Both the position numbers and the translations under genes were made by a program. Below the pieces are notes generated by a model that was given only the letters and a program-made list of their open reading frames with translations, was not told the DNA's origin and ran no database searches. Below are positions 34,252 to 43,258 of a stretch of DNA of 64,000 nucleotides, piece by piece; the first letter of the stretch is position 1, and each line of letters starts with the position of its first letter. Source of the DNA: Pinibacter soli (GTDB taxonomy: Bacteria > Bacteroidota > Bacteroidia > Chitinophagales > Chitinophagaceae); the NCBI RefSeq assembly GCF_029961145.1, contig NZ_JASBRG010000002.1, positions 169,993 through 233,992 on the forward strand, in the 5' to 3' direction.

Positions 34252-35094
34252 CTACAGTTTTGCGTGCCAGTCGCACCAAAAAGTAAAGTTCTTATTCTGA
34301 TTTTTGTAGAGATTGAAATATTGTTCGCGATGTTGAAGCAATAGTTTTTTTGCTTCTTCATAGTTGTACCATTTACTGCCACCAAGGCTTTCACCGAAGG
34401 CACCTGATGCACCCGTGTAAAACAGATTGTACTTCACACCATTTTTATGATCTCGGATGAAGTTGTAGTGAAAATATTTGTTTTTCAACCTGTTTAGTTT
34501 GTCCCACGTGCCGCCATAGAAGAGTTTATCCAGTTCAAGTACAGCAAGCGTTGTTTGGTCAACAAGTTTAAACTGGTTATAACCGATTGCTTTTAGTGTG
34601 TCAAGCGTTTTAAGCATACCTTCTTCATCAAGCACTTCATTTTCTCCAATACATTCTGTTTCAACGGAAATATATTTTGGCTGAAGCTTTGTTCCTTCAA
34701 GTGTAGATACGCATATTGCATCAAACCCTTCAATATCTACTTTGCAATACAATGGAACGCCATATTGTGCAAACAATGTAGAAAGCTTGCGGCTCTTTAC
34801 AATGATCGATTCTTTGAAAGTATCCAATCTGCCGGCAACTTCTGGTTTTAATGAATTCCAGAATGCATACTCACTGATATTGAAAGAAAGGTCCTGATCA
34901 TCCTGATCAGACAATGCGAAGTTTAAAATAGAAAGCTGGTCCTTATCAATTGCTTCTTTAAAAGTTTCAGATGCTTTTTTTACAAGTGTGGGATCTGCCT
35001 CAACCGCAATGACTTTGTAATTGTTTTTCAAAAAGTACCGGGTGTCAATGCCATCAAACATTCCAATATCGAAAATCAAACCATCAAATTGCAT
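34252..35094 (-). CDS. FkbM family methyltransferase
   Basis: A 280-aa SAM-dependent methyltransferase of the FkbM family. Motif I is FDIGMFDGIDTRYF, then VIAVEADPTLV (acidic end of strand 2), LYCKVDIEGFDA (family-typical DIEG) and KYISVETE. FkbM enzymes O-methylate secondary metabolites or sugars; the substrate is not predictable here. The long C-terminal part after about residue 200 is rich in Asn, Tyr and Lys. It stands alone, convergent to PCD. Confidence 0.88.
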   Translation of the reverse strand: MQFDGLIFDIGMFDGIDTRYFLKNNYKVIAVEADPTLVKKASETFKEAIDKDQLSILNFALSDQDDQDLSFNISEYAFWNSLKPEVAGRLDTFKESIIVKSRKLSTLFAQYGVPLYCKVDIEGFDAICVSTLEGTKLQPKYISVETECIGENEVLDEEGMLKTLDTLKAIGYNQFKLVDQTTLAVLELDKLFYGGTWDKLNRLKNKYFHYNFIRDHKNGVKYNLFYTGASGAFGESLGGSKWYNYEEAKKLLLQHREQYFNLYKNQNKNFTFWCDWHAKL

Positions 35095-35228
35095 TTGCGA
35101 AATTTTTTATAAATAAAAACATTAATAACTACATGTCATAGAGAGTTGTGTGATTTTTTTTAAATATAATGTTGGAAAAGCTTGAAGGAGTTGGGTTTAA
35201 GGCGAAAAGCGGAGCGCTTTGTGGCAAT

Positions 35229-35250
35229 AACTGAGTAACTGAATAACTGA
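35229..35250. repeat. Solitary arm (AATAACTGAGTAACTGAATAAC)
   Basis: One arm of the AATAACTG word family in the spacer between FkbM and rho; no partner arm is seen. Confidence 0.6.
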
Positions 35251-35314
35251 TCTTTAATTTCTGTTCTACCTTATGCCGTGGGATTCTTACCTAACTTCAC
35301 ATTTCCCGGCCAAT

Positions 35315-35350
35315 AAAAAAACGCAGCTAACAATCGTTAACTGCGTTTTA
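35315..35350 (-). terminator. Intrinsic terminator after rho
   Basis: AAAACGCAG pairs with CTGCGTTTT with inner TAAC/GTTA; on the minus strand a run of seven T follows. It is 20 nt past the rho stop codon. Confidence 0.88.
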
Positions 35351-35369
35351 TATTTTGAGTAATGACTTC

Positions 35370-37055
35370 TTACCTGTTCATGCTTGCCAAAAACTCTTCG
35401 TTGCTCTTTGTGCCACGCATACGTTTCAGCAATTCGTTCATTGCCTCTTCGGTATTCATGTCTGTAAGGAACACGCGGAGTAAGTTCATGCGTTGCAATA
35501 CTTCTCTGTCAAGCAACAGATCATCACGTCTTGTAGAAGATGAAACAAGATCAATTGCAGGGAAAACGCGTCTGTTCGCCAAACGACGATCCAGCTGAAG
35601 CTCCATGTTACCAGTACCTTTGAACTCTTCAAAGATCACCTCATCCATTTTGCTACCAGTATCGATCAGCGCAGTTGCAAGTATGGTTAATGAACCACCG
35701 TTTTCAATTTTACGTGCAGCACCAAAGAATTGTTTTGGTTTTTGCATTGCATTAGCTTCCACACCACCACTCAATACTTTACCGCTTGCAGGCGCAACTG
35801 TATTGTGTGCACGTGCTAAACGGGTGATTGAATCAAGAAGGATAATTACATCGTGGCCGCACTCTACAAGGCGTTTTGCTTTTTGCAAAGCCACTGTAGA
35901 AACTTTTACGTGTTTTTCAGCAGGCTCATCAAATGTTGAAGCAATAACTTCTGCTTTCACGCTGCGTTCCATATCTGTTACCTCTTCCGGACGTTCGTCG
36001 ATCAACACGACCATCAAATAACACTCTGGATGGTTTTGTGCAATTGCGTTCGCAATCTCTTTCAGCAATACCGTTTTACCCGTTTTAGGTTGTGCAACGA
36101 TCAATCCACGCTGTCCTTTACCAATTGGCGTAAACAGGTCGATGATCCTTGTACTGTAATTGCTTGGAGTAGTAAAGAGATTTAATTTTTCGTAAGGGAA
36201 AAGAGGTGTTAAATAATCGAAAGGCACGCGGTCACGCACTTCTTCAGGGCTTTTACCGTTGATGCTTTCTACTTTTAAAAGAGCGAAATATTTCTCTCCT
36301 TCTTTCGGCGGTCTTACAGAACCAGTGACAGTATCACCAGTTTTTAAACCGAATAATTTTATCTGAGACGGAGATACATAGATATCATCCGGAGAAGAAA
36401 GATAGTTGTAGTCAGAAGACCTTAAGAAACCATAGCCATCGGGCATCATTTCCAAAACACCTTCTGCCTGTATAATACCATCAAATTCTATATTGAAATA
36501 ATCGTTGCGACGCTGTTGTTGTTGCTGAAAATTGCGGGTATGATGTACCGGGCGTGCGTTTTCCTGAGCTGATCCTGCTGCTGTATCTGCGCTTGCAGAT
36601 TCTTCTACTGCCTCTGGCATGTTGTGATTGTGCTCATCGTTGTCGTCATCGTCATCACCGATTGAAGCGAAATCAGTATCATCTTGTAACGGCAGGGAAG
36701 ATTGTTCAATTTCTTCAGGTTCTGCCTTTTTCTTCAAAAGCTTTTTAGCCGGTTTTTCTTCTTTTTTAGCGGCCTTTTTAGGCTCTGCTTTTGCTGCGGG
36801 TTTAGGCGCCTCTGCTGGTTCGTTTTCTACTATTGCTTCTTCAGTGGAGTTGGCAGTGGTCGTTTTTACGATGCGTTTGCGCTTAGCTTTATCTTCCTGA
36901 GGTTTACCTGCGGTGGATTGTACAGCCTGGCTGTCGAGGATTTTGTAAATGAGGTCTTGTTTTTCCAATTTCTTTGCGTTGGAGATTTTAAGTTGCTCAG
37001 CAATATCAAGCAACTCTGGAACGAGCATGTCGTTCAATTGCAGAATGTCGTACAT
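35370..37055 (-). CDS. rho: Transcription termination factor Rho
   Basis: A 561-aa Rho, the hexameric RNA-dependent ATPase that ends transcription. RHO_N domain at about 5-45 ([18 protein letters not shown]), then a long disordered Lys/Glu/Asp-rich insert at about 48-190, typical of Bacteroidota Rho, then the cold-shock RNA-binding domain ([28 protein letters not shown] region) and the ATPase with Walker A PKTGKT (about 322), Walker [15 protein letters not shown] and the R-loop/Q-loop ([20 protein letters not shown]). The insert has been linked to RNA binding or phase separation in Bacteroides Rho. Confidence 0.96.
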   Translation of the reverse strand: MYDILQLNDMLVPELLDIAEQLKISNAKKLEKQDLIYKILDSQAVQSTAGKPQEDKAKRKRIVKTTTANSTEEAIVENEPAEAPKPAAKAEPKKAAKKEEKPAKKLLKKKAEPEEIEQSSLPLQDDTDFASIGDDDDDNDEHNHNMPEAVEESASADTAAGSAQENARPVHHTRNFQQQQQRRNDYFNIEFDGIIQAEGVLEMMPDGYGFLRSSDYNYLSSPDDIYVSPSQIKLFGLKTGDTVTGSVRPPKEGEKYFALLKVESINGKSPEEVRDRVPFDYLTPLFPYEKLNLFTTPSNYSTRIIDLFTPIGKGQRGLIVAQPKTGKTVLLKEIANAIAQNHPECYLMVVLIDERPEEVTDMERSVKAEVIASTFDEPAEKHVKVSTVALQKAKRLVECGHDVIILLDSITRLARAHNTVAPASGKVLSGGVEANAMQKPKQFFGAARKIENGGSLTILATALIDTGSKMDEVIFEEFKGTGNMELQLDRRLANRRVFPAIDLVSSSTRRDDLLLDREVLQRMNLLRVFLTDMNTEEAMNELLKRMRGTKSNEEFLASMNR

Positions 37056-37394
37056 AAAATACTAGTGTGTTAATCAGATTTAAATGAACCAACCTTGATT
37101 GTTAGAAAGTTTGAAATGAATTTTTTTTGAGCGGAATGACTATGACTGAACGCGCTTGTGAGCTAGGGAAATCGACCTGATCAGATAATATTCCATTGCA
37201 ATGATACGCAAAAAGGCAACGGGAAAAAAATATTTTGTCAAATTCTTTAAAAGTTTTAAGATTGGTTCACAGTTTACAATTTTTATGATGTTTTCCCTCG
37301 TATATATCAGCAAATTCGCGTGTTGTAGTCTTCTGTAATAATAGCCGGACTAAGTATTATTTTTGCAAATCTTAAACGGGATTTCTACCAAATT
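37056..37394. other. Divergent rho/cysS regulatory region, 339 bp
   Basis: No gene is seen. It is AT-rich, with a cysS -7 box at 37358-37365 and a weaker minus-strand TATCATTG near 37192-37199 that could serve rho; if so, rho has a leader of about 140 nt. Long leaders fit autogenous control of rho by premature termination. I find no clear hairpin. Confidence 0.5.
37358..37365 (+). promoter_or_regulatory. -7 promoter element for cysS
   Basis: TATTTTTG, perfect TAnnTTTG, 30 nt before the cysS ATG. Confidence 0.65.
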
Positions 37395-38888
37395 ATGAGT
37401 CAGTTAAAAGTATTCAATTCTTACACGCGTCAAAAAGAAGTTTTCAAGTCGATAGTGGATGGTCATGTGGGCATGTATGTGTGCGGGCCTACTGTTAGCG
37501 GCGAAAGTCATCTTGGTCACGCGAGACCATATATCACGTTCGACATCATTTACCGTTACCTTATGCATCTCGGTAACAAGGTGCGTTACGTGCGCAACAT
37601 AACCGATGCGGGTCACTTTGAAGAAGAGGGCCGCGAAGCAGAAGATAAAATTTCCAAGAAAGCAGTTATCGAAAAGCTTGAACCAATGGAGTTGGTGCAA
37701 AAATATACCAACCTTTTCCATTGGGCCATGCTGCAATTCAACAACATCGAGCCAAACATTGAGCCTACGGCAACAGGACACATTGTTGAGCAGATCAACA
37801 TGATCGAAAAGATCATTGAAGATGGCTTCGCTTACGTGGTAAATGGCTCTGTTTATTTCGACGTAAAAAAATATGCCGAAACACACGAGTATGGCAAACT
37901 AAGTGGCAGAAAAATTGATGATCTTCTTGAAACTACACGTGAACTAGAGGGCCAGGATGAGAAAAGAAACAAGCAGGATTTTGCTCTCTGGAAAGCGGCA
38001 CCACCAGAACACATTATGCGCTGGAAAAGCCCTTGGGGTGAGGGTTTCCCGGGGTGGCACATCGAGTGCTCTGCCATGGCTACAAAATATCTGGGTCACG
38101 AGTTTGATATTCACGGCGGCGGAATGGACCTTCAGTTTCCGCACCACGAAAGTGAAATTGCGCAGAGTACTATTTGCAATGGTCACGCTCCTGTTCGTTA
38201 TTGGTTGCATAACAACATGATCACGATCAATGGCAGAAAAATGGGCAAAAGTTACAATAACCAGATTATGCTTACGCAAATGTTCAGCGGGGATCATCCT
38301 TTGCTGGAGAAAGGTTACAGCCCAATGACCATTCGTTTCTTCATATTACAAACACATTATCGCAGTACACTTGATTTTGGCAACGAAGCCTTGCTGGCTG
38401 CCGAGAAAGGTTTGAAGAGATTATGGGAGGCTTATGAAACATTGCAAAAACTTCCTGCAACTGATAATGCAACTCCTGCAGACACTGAGCTGGATGAGAA
38501 AGTGAAAAAGCTGATCAGCGAATTTGAAGAGTTCATGAATGATGATTTCAACACGGCGAAAGTGTTGGCAAATATGTTTGAACTGGTACCGGTGATCAAT
38601 GGCATTAAGGACAAGCACATTGCTGCAAATGCAATGAGTGCAACAACCTTTGCATTGCTGAAGAGCTCCTTCAAAACATACCTCGAAGACATCCTCGGCA
38701 TGCGCAGTGAAAACGAAACAAACAACGGTAAATTGGACGGTGTGATGCAACTGTTAATAGAAATGAGAAAAGAAGCGAGAGGTAAGAAAGACTATGCAAC
38801 ATCGGATAAGATCAGAAATCAACTCCTTGAAATGGGTATTTTGTTGAAAGATGAGAAGGGGGGCGATATGAGTTATTCTTTCGAATAA
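37395..38888 (+). CDS. cysS: Cysteine-tRNA ligase
   Basis: A 497-aa class I CysRS. The zinc Cys of MYVCGPTV (about 29), the HIGH-equivalent SHLGHARPY, WHIECSAMA with the second zinc Cys, HGGGMDLQFPHHESEIAQ and the KMSKS-equivalent KMGKSYNN are all in place. The C-terminal helical anticodon-binding domain ends in DYATSDKIRNQLLEMGILL(K). Length is normal. Confidence 0.97.
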   Translation: MSQLKVFNSYTRQKEVFKSIVDGHVGMYVCGPTVSGESHLGHARPYITFDIIYRYLMHLGNKVRYVRNITDAGHFEEEGREAEDKISKKAVIEKLEPMELVQKYTNLFHWAMLQFNNIEPNIEPTATGHIVEQINMIEKIIEDGFAYVVNGSVYFDVKKYAETHEYGKLSGRKIDDLLETTRELEGQDEKRNKQDFALWKAAPPEHIMRWKSPWGEGFPGWHIECSAMATKYLGHEFDIHGGGMDLQFPHHESEIAQSTICNGHAPVRYWLHNNMITINGRKMGKSYNNQIMLTQMFSGDHPLLEKGYSPMTIRFFILQTHYRSTLDFGNEALLAAEKGLKRLWEAYETLQKLPATDNATPADTELDEKVKKLISEFEEFMNDDFNTAKVLANMFELVPVINGIKDKHIAANAMSATTFALLKSSFKTYLEDILGMRSENETNNGKLDGVMQLLIEMRKEARGKKDYATSDKIRNQLLEMGILLKDEKGGDMSYSFE

Positions 38889-38892
38889 ATAA

Positions 38893-38956
38893 TTGAATTG
38901 CTGAATAACACGAAGAGCTGCAATTTTTTTGCGGCTCTTTTCGTGTTATTCAATTT
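38893..38956. terminator. Bidirectional terminator hairpin after cysS, built of repeat words
   Basis: GAATAACACGAA-GAGCTGC (38903-38921) pairs with GCGGCTC-TTTTCGTGTTATTC (38931-38951) with a 2-nt bulge; the outer AATTGAAT/ATTCAATTT words extend it to a stem of about 25 bp. The arm uses AATAAC-type words but has a terminator-like T-run in the loop. Confidence 0.8.
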
Positions 38957-38985
38957 CTATCACGTGAAGATTCTTGTCAGATCTT

Positions 38986-39561
38986 TTACTTCCTCGTGTG
39001 TTTTAATTCCATTACTTTAAAATCCTTGCCATCAGGCCCCGTCACGTACATTTCCATTATTCTGCTGTTGTTATCAATTATCTTATAAACTTCCTTCATT
39101 TCAGTGTCTTTACCGGACATAGGATCTGGAAATTTCCCTTTTGAAACGATAGCTTTCTGAGCATCATCCCATGTGCCTTCCATATACATCAGGCTGGTTC
39201 CAAAGTTGTCGATCCAGCTGCTTACAAACATTTTCTTTGAGTTGTCGTAACCAATGGTGCCCCATCCTTCGAAAGGCATGCCCATCATTGTGGAGGTGTG
39301 GTGCGTTTCAAGGAAACGACCATCGAGCAACATCCTATTGGTGCAGGATCCTGTAGACTTTGCAGGCGCTCCGCCGGGTTCCATCCATGATGTCGATTCT
39401 GTTTTCCATTCGCCAACATCGGATGCGAGCATTTTATGCATATCGCCGGGCGTTTTATAGGCCATCCATGCTTTTTGAGCAGCATCGTTATCCTGTGAAT
39501 AACCGTGATAAGTAACCATACATAAACATATGAAGGCAGTCATTAAAGGCAAGTGTTTCAT
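38986..39561 (-). CDS. DUF1579 domain-containing exported protein
   Basis: A 191-aa protein with signal peptide (MKHLPLMTAFICLCMVTYHGYSQ). The mature part matches DUF1579: MLASDVGEWKTESTSW near the start, RMLLDGRFLETHHTSTMMGMPFEGWGTIGYDN, and FVSSWIDNFGTSLMYMEG. The family is beta-barrel-like (lipocalin-type) and of unknown function, usually periplasmic. It stands alone. Confidence 0.85.
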   Translation of the reverse strand: MKHLPLMTAFICLCMVTYHGYSQDNDAAQKAWMAYKTPGDMHKMLASDVGEWKTESTSWMEPGGAPAKSTGSCTNRMLLDGRFLETHHTSTMMGMPFEGWGTIGYDNSKKMFVSSWIDNFGTSLMYMEGTWDDAQKAIVSKGKFPDPMSGKDTEMKEVYKIIDNNSRIMEMYVTGPDGKDFKVMELKHTRK

Positions 39562-39909
39562 AAAAAGCGTTTTAGGTGTTGAATAACTTTTTTAGATAGT
39601 GATTTTTGGAAGGCGATCAGATTTGTAGCAGCATTCACTTGAACGGAAGAGGTATCAAGATACAAAATTGAAATATGGATGTCAACTGAAAGAGGATGAT
39701 TTTAGTGTTATTGAGCGCAGAAAGAAGGAGCGCAGCGTTTTACGATTATCAAGATTTCTTAGGATTTTTCCTGCCGCCAATGGCCAATTATTGCTGTCGG
39801 GAAGAGTATGGGACTCGCTACTCATTTCTTAAGATATTTCCGGTAAGCAAAAAGCCACCGGAAAATTTTCCGGTGGCTTTTTGTTGTCCTTAAGTCGATC
39901 TGAAAAAAC
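39562..39909. other. 348-bp spacer between DUF1579 and OmpA genes
   Basis: No credible gene. A 65-codon plus-strand frame at 39696-39893 lacks any recognisable features. The spacer holds an imperfect repeat of TTTCTTA(G/A)GAT(A)TTT (near 39756 and 39827) and ends in the palindromic terminator at 39848-39883. Confidence 0.6.
39848..39883. terminator. 36-bp perfect palindrome terminator after ompA-like gene
   Basis: CAAAAAGCCACCGGAAAA is followed directly by its exact reverse complement. The stem has GC-rich core GCCACCGG and A/T-runs on both sides, so it terminates in either direction. It is 27 nt past the OmpA stop. Confidence 0.9.
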
Positions 39910-41289
39910 TTATTTATAGTTCTGTAATACCATTTCTACTCTTCTATTTTTTTGACGACCCGCTGCTGTTGTGTTTGGTGCGATTGGCTGAGAGTCACCG
40001 TAACCTGCAGATGTTAAGCGATCTACACTGATCCCTTTTTTCACCATATATGCTTTCACAGCATCTGCTCTTTGCTGTGAAAGTTTTTGATTGGCTTCAG
40101 CTTTACCAACGTTATCAGTGTGTCCTTTTATGTCAAGATAAAGAGATGGGTCTGCATTCAAGACTTTTACCACTTCGTTTAGCTGGGCATTTGACTTTGC
40201 AAGAATCACTGCTTTGCCAGTCTGGAAGAAAATGTTGTTCGCTGCTTTCTGCACTTTTGCAATAGTCTCCTTTTTGATTTCAGGACAACCGTGATTCTCT
40301 CTTGTACCTGGAACTGTAGGACATTTATCTTCCTCATCATTTACACCGTCATTATCTGTATCGGGGATTGGACATCCATGATATTTTGCAACGCCTCGAA
40401 TCGTTGGACACTGGTCTTCTTCATCATTAATGCCATCTCCATCGCTATCAGGCACAGGGCACCCATGGTATTTAGCAACGCCCGGAATGGTTGGACATCT
40501 GTCTTCTTCGTCGTTTACACCATCATTATCTGAATCAGGAATCGGGCAACCGTTGTATTTAGCAAGACCCGGTACATTTGGACATTTGTCTTGATCGTCA
40601 GGCACGCCGTCACCGTCGGAGTCAACAACAGTTGGCTTAATTGGAACAGGCACTACAATTGGAGCTGCTTTAATTTGTTTTCCAAACAGTTTGATTTTCA
40701 AACCAGCTTGCACACCCTCGTTATAAAACGCTGGCGTTCCACCATCGGCAACATTTTGAAAACCGCGGTAATAACGACCATAAAATGTAACGCGACTTCT
40801 CGGAAACAACTCAAAACCTCCAGTTGCAGCGATGTCAGTATTCTTCATATCACCTTTTACATCTACTCCGGAATTAACCTCTCTCGCCTTCATTAAGAAG
40901 TCAAACTGAGGACCGGCAAAAACATCGAAATTTCTGCCGACGTTGAACTTGAATAGAACAGGAACTGAGATATAATCAGCTCTATAATCTTCGTTAAATG
41001 GATTTGCAACTTTGTCTTTGTATAAGAACTGACCACCCACTCTATTAAACATTACCTGTGGTTCAATAGAAAAAGTTTTTGTTACAGGAACTCCAAAGTA
41101 AAGACCAGCGTTCCAACCAAATCTGCCCGCATTATCAAAATCATCAGGTTTGTCACAGAAATCATAGTGTGAATAGTTGCCTCCTCCGAGAACACCACCA
41201 TAAACAGTATAACGGCCAATTTTCTGCGCCTGAGACATAAACGAGAATACACAAACACTGCCTAATAGCAGAAGTAATTTTTTCTTCAT
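39910..41289 (-). CDS. OmpA family outer membrane protein with four TSP3 repeats
   Basis: A 459-aa outer membrane protein: signal (MKKKLLLLLGSVCVFSFMSQAQ), an N-terminal eight-strand-type beta-barrel (about 25-210; VPVLFKFNVGRNFDVFAGPQF), a calcium-binding thrombospondin type 3 linker (about 222-335, four 29-residue repeats with DSDGDGVPDD and CP motifs), and a C-terminal OmpA peptidoglycan-binding domain (LDIKGHTDNVG, RQKNRRVEM). It should tether the outer membrane to the cell wall, with the linker length set by repeats. Confidence 0.95.
   Translation of the reverse strand: MKKKLLLLLGSVCVFSFMSQAQKIGRYTVYGGVLGGGNYSHYDFCDKPDDFDNAGRFGWNAGLYFGVPVTKTFSIEPQVMFNRVGGQFLYKDKVANPFNEDYRADYISVPVLFKFNVGRNFDVFAGPQFDFLMKAREVNSGVDVKGDMKNTDIAATGGFELFPRSRVTFYGRYYRGFQNVADGGTPAFYNEGVQAGLKIKLFGKQIKAAPIVVPVPIKPTVVDSDGDGVPDDQDKCPNVPGLAKYNGCPIPDSDNDGVNDEEDRCPTIPGVAKYHGCPVPDSDGDGINDEEDQCPTIRGVAKYHGCPIPDTDNDGVNDEEDKCPTVPGTRENHGCPEIKKETIAKVQKAANNIFFQTGKAVILAKSNAQLNEVVKVLNADPSLYLDIKGHTDNVGKAEANQKLSQQRADAVKAYMVKKGISVDRLTSAGYGDSQPIAPNTTAAGRQKNRRVEMVLQNYK
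40281..40626 (-). repeat. Four 87-bp tandem repeats coding TSP3 units
   Basis: The phrase TTGGACA recurs at 40404, 40491 and 40578 (and GTAGGACA at 40316 in phase), exactly 87 bp apart. Each unit codes for 29 residues with D-x-D-x-D-G and CP-x-x-x-G-x-x-x-x-x-GCP. In-frame slippage would change linker length. Confidence 0.9.
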
Positions 41290-41434
41290 AAAGAATATTT
41301 AATTAAAAAATGCTTTAGGTAAATAAATGGCGGGGCACCTTTTGAAATGCATATAGGTTAAGCGCTAGTATAAACTAAACGACTATTGGCAAGTGCAAAG
41401 ATGAACTTTGAAAAAAGAATGTTGCATCACTCTC

Positions 41435-41471
41435 AAAAAAAAAACCTGTCCTTATAAATAAAGACAAGGAC
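41435..41471 (-). terminator. Terminator after membrane protein gene
   Basis: GTCCTT (41448-41453) pairs with AAGGAC (41466-41471); on the minus strand a run of ten T follows. It is about 50 nt past the stop of the membrane-protein gene at 41523. Confidence 0.75.
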
Positions 41472-41522
41472 TCTTTTTAACAACTATATATAAAGTAACG
41501 TTACAGTATATACGAAATTCTG

Positions 41523-42035
41523 TTATTTATATTCCTGCTTCAAAATAGCCTCCCTCTTCAAATAATGACACTTACATATAAAAGACAATGGAATACCTAT
41601 CATTACAATTAAAATAGATGCCTGTAAAAGCACGTTGGAAAGTTTAAAACTGAACTTACCAATCCTGCTTAACGGAACAACCGCCACATTCATTACAATC
41701 CAGATTACAATACCGTAAGCAATGCCTGTGAGGACGGCGTTGTATTTGTACAACTTCAGTTTGGGGTAAATAAAGAAGAAGATGATAGTGAAAATATACG
41801 CGATAATAAAGTGAAATATCAAACCAAGCACCGGCATTAATGATCCGTTGTAAGCATCTTTGCCAAAAACCGCACTTGCGATATATTGAAAAATCAGGAC
41901 TGGATCTTTTCCGGTGGCGATTTTAAAATTGACTACTGCCGCCAGTATATCTAATGTTCCTACTAACAGGCCCGCCCATGCGATGGTCTTAACATGTAAA
42001 TAAGATTTATTTTTCAGGGAAATGTTTTCAGTCAT
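41523..42035 (-). CDS. Four-TM integral membrane protein (YagU/DUF1440-like)
   Basis: A roughly 170-aa membrane protein with four hydrophobic spans (IAWAGLLVGTLDILAAVV, LMPVLGLIFHFIIAYIFTII, YNAVLTGIAYGIVIWIVMNV, LLQASILIVMIGIPLSFI). The TLDI...FQYIASAVFGKDAYNG and GLIFHFIIAY patterns resemble YagU/DUF1440-like inner-membrane proteins, function unknown (YagU is linked to acid resistance in E. coli). Start ATG 42035 or 42044; the former is used. Confidence 0.7.
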   Translation of the reverse strand: MTENISLKNKSYLHVKTIAWAGLLVGTLDILAAVVNFKIATGKDPVLIFQYIASAVFGKDAYNGSLMPVLGLIFHFIIAYIFTIIFFFIYPKLKLYKYNAVLTGIAYGIVIWIVMNVAVVPLSRIGKFSFKLSNVLLQASILIVMIGIPLSFICKCHYLKREAILKQEYK

Positions 42036-42330
42036 ATGCAGCATTTGCCCATAAAATAATTATTGTTTCTAATACTTAAAATATGATTGTATAAGAAGTT
42101 AGGAAATAAGATTTCAAGTCCCGCGTACTTTTACGATTCTCAAACTCATTGGCTACGATTCTTTTATCCAACCACAGTTTCGACACCGACTGAAGATTGG
42201 CACCACAATTGATCTGTAATAACAACTCCTTTACAAAGAAATATTACCCGCCCATTAAACTTCTCTCTTACTACACGGTCTTTAGAACCGTTAAGGAATT
42301 TAACAATTTAGTACCTATAAATATTTATTT

Positions 42331-43173
42331 ATGAAAAGACAAACCATTCTCCGCGCAGCCTTATGTATAGGCCTCTTCTCTCTTATTTTTATCGCTTGTT
42401 CCAAAAACAATGATGGCAACGAACAAACTGTCCCAGCCGGCAAACAAAATCTATCTCTAATGTTAACGGATGGCCCTGGTTTCTTTGACAATGTTTCTAT
42501 TGACATTAAATCTGTGCAAGTTCTGGTAGACACCTGCGGCAATTCTTCTTTGTGGCAAGGTATTGCATCTGGCTGCCAGATGTGGGAAACTTTATCGATC
42601 AAACCTGGGGTGTATAACCTCCTCTCTCTAAGAAATGGAACAGACACACTTTTAGCTCAGGGAAATGTTATTAACGGAAAAGTTGTATTGGTGAAAATTG
42701 AATTGGGAACAAATAACAGCTTGATTAAAGACAGCGTGAAATATCCACTACACCTGGCTAAAATTACAGACCCTTATATTTATCTGACGCTTACAGGAAA
42801 TGAGTGGGAAAGATATGAAAAGAATAAATCACGCTTGTGGCTTGACTTTGATGTTGCAAGATCTGTAGTACTGATTGGTAATGACTTTTTCTTAAAGCCC
42901 GTTATTCACGTATTTGTTAAATCAACAACAGGCGCGGTTGGCGGAGTTGTAAGCCCCATGGCAGCATTTCCTGTGATTAGTGTGTATAACAGTAAGGATA
43001 CCGCGTATGCACTTCCTAATCGCGACGGCGTTTTCCTTGTAAGAGGCCTGGCACCGGGAACCTACTCGTTGAACGTAAATGCATCGAATGGATATCGAGA
43101 TACAACAATAACCAACCTCAATATAAAAGTTGGGCAATTGGATCTTCAAAAAATTGTTCTTAGAAAACAATAA
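42331..43173 (+). CDS. DUF4382 domain lipoprotein with C-terminal CarboxypepD-like domain
   Basis: A 280-aa predicted lipoprotein (MKRQTILRAALCIGLFSLIFIAC, Cys23). The mature part starts with a DUF4382 domain (NLSLMLTDGPGFFDNVSIDIKSVQVLVD, PGVYNLLSLRNGTDTLLAQG, VKIELG) at about 38-190, then a carboxypeptidase-regulatory-like beta domain (GGVVSPMAAFPVISVYN, GVFLVRGLAPGTYSLNVNAS). Both are surface or periplasmic beta folds of unknown ligand. It is alone; a strong terminator follows. Confidence 0.88.
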   Translation: MKRQTILRAALCIGLFSLIFIACSKNNDGNEQTVPAGKQNLSLMLTDGPGFFDNVSIDIKSVQVLVDTCGNSSLWQGIASGCQMWETLSIKPGVYNLLSLRNGTDTLLAQGNVINGKVVLVKIELGTNNSLIKDSVKYPLHLAKITDPYIYLTLTGNEWERYEKNKSRLWLDFDVARSVVLIGNDFFLKPVIHVFVKSTTGAVGGVVSPMAAFPVISVYNSKDTAYALPNRDGVFLVRGLAPGTYSLNVNASNGYRDTTITNLNIKVGQLDLQKIVLRKQ

Positions 43174-43191
43174 TAGCAGAGGCTTAACGCT

Positions 43192-43240
43192 AAAGCAAAA
43201 CGCCTAACGCCAGTTATTTCCGCGTTAGGCGTTTTGCTTT
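43192..43240. terminator. Bidirectional terminator with 19-bp perfect stem (GCCTAACGC words)
   Basis: AAAGCAAAACGCCTAACGC (43192-43210) pairs perfectly with 43222-43240, loop 11 nt, followed by T-runs. It uses the GCCTAACG word also seen at 18380-18427. Convergent position. Confidence 0.88.
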
Positions 43241-43258
43241 TTACATCAGGCCTGGTAT

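Noticed and set aside
39696..39893. 65-aa plus-strand gene in the DUF1579/OmpA spacer
   Set aside because: No family match, composition unlike real genes here, and it runs through the terminator palindrome.
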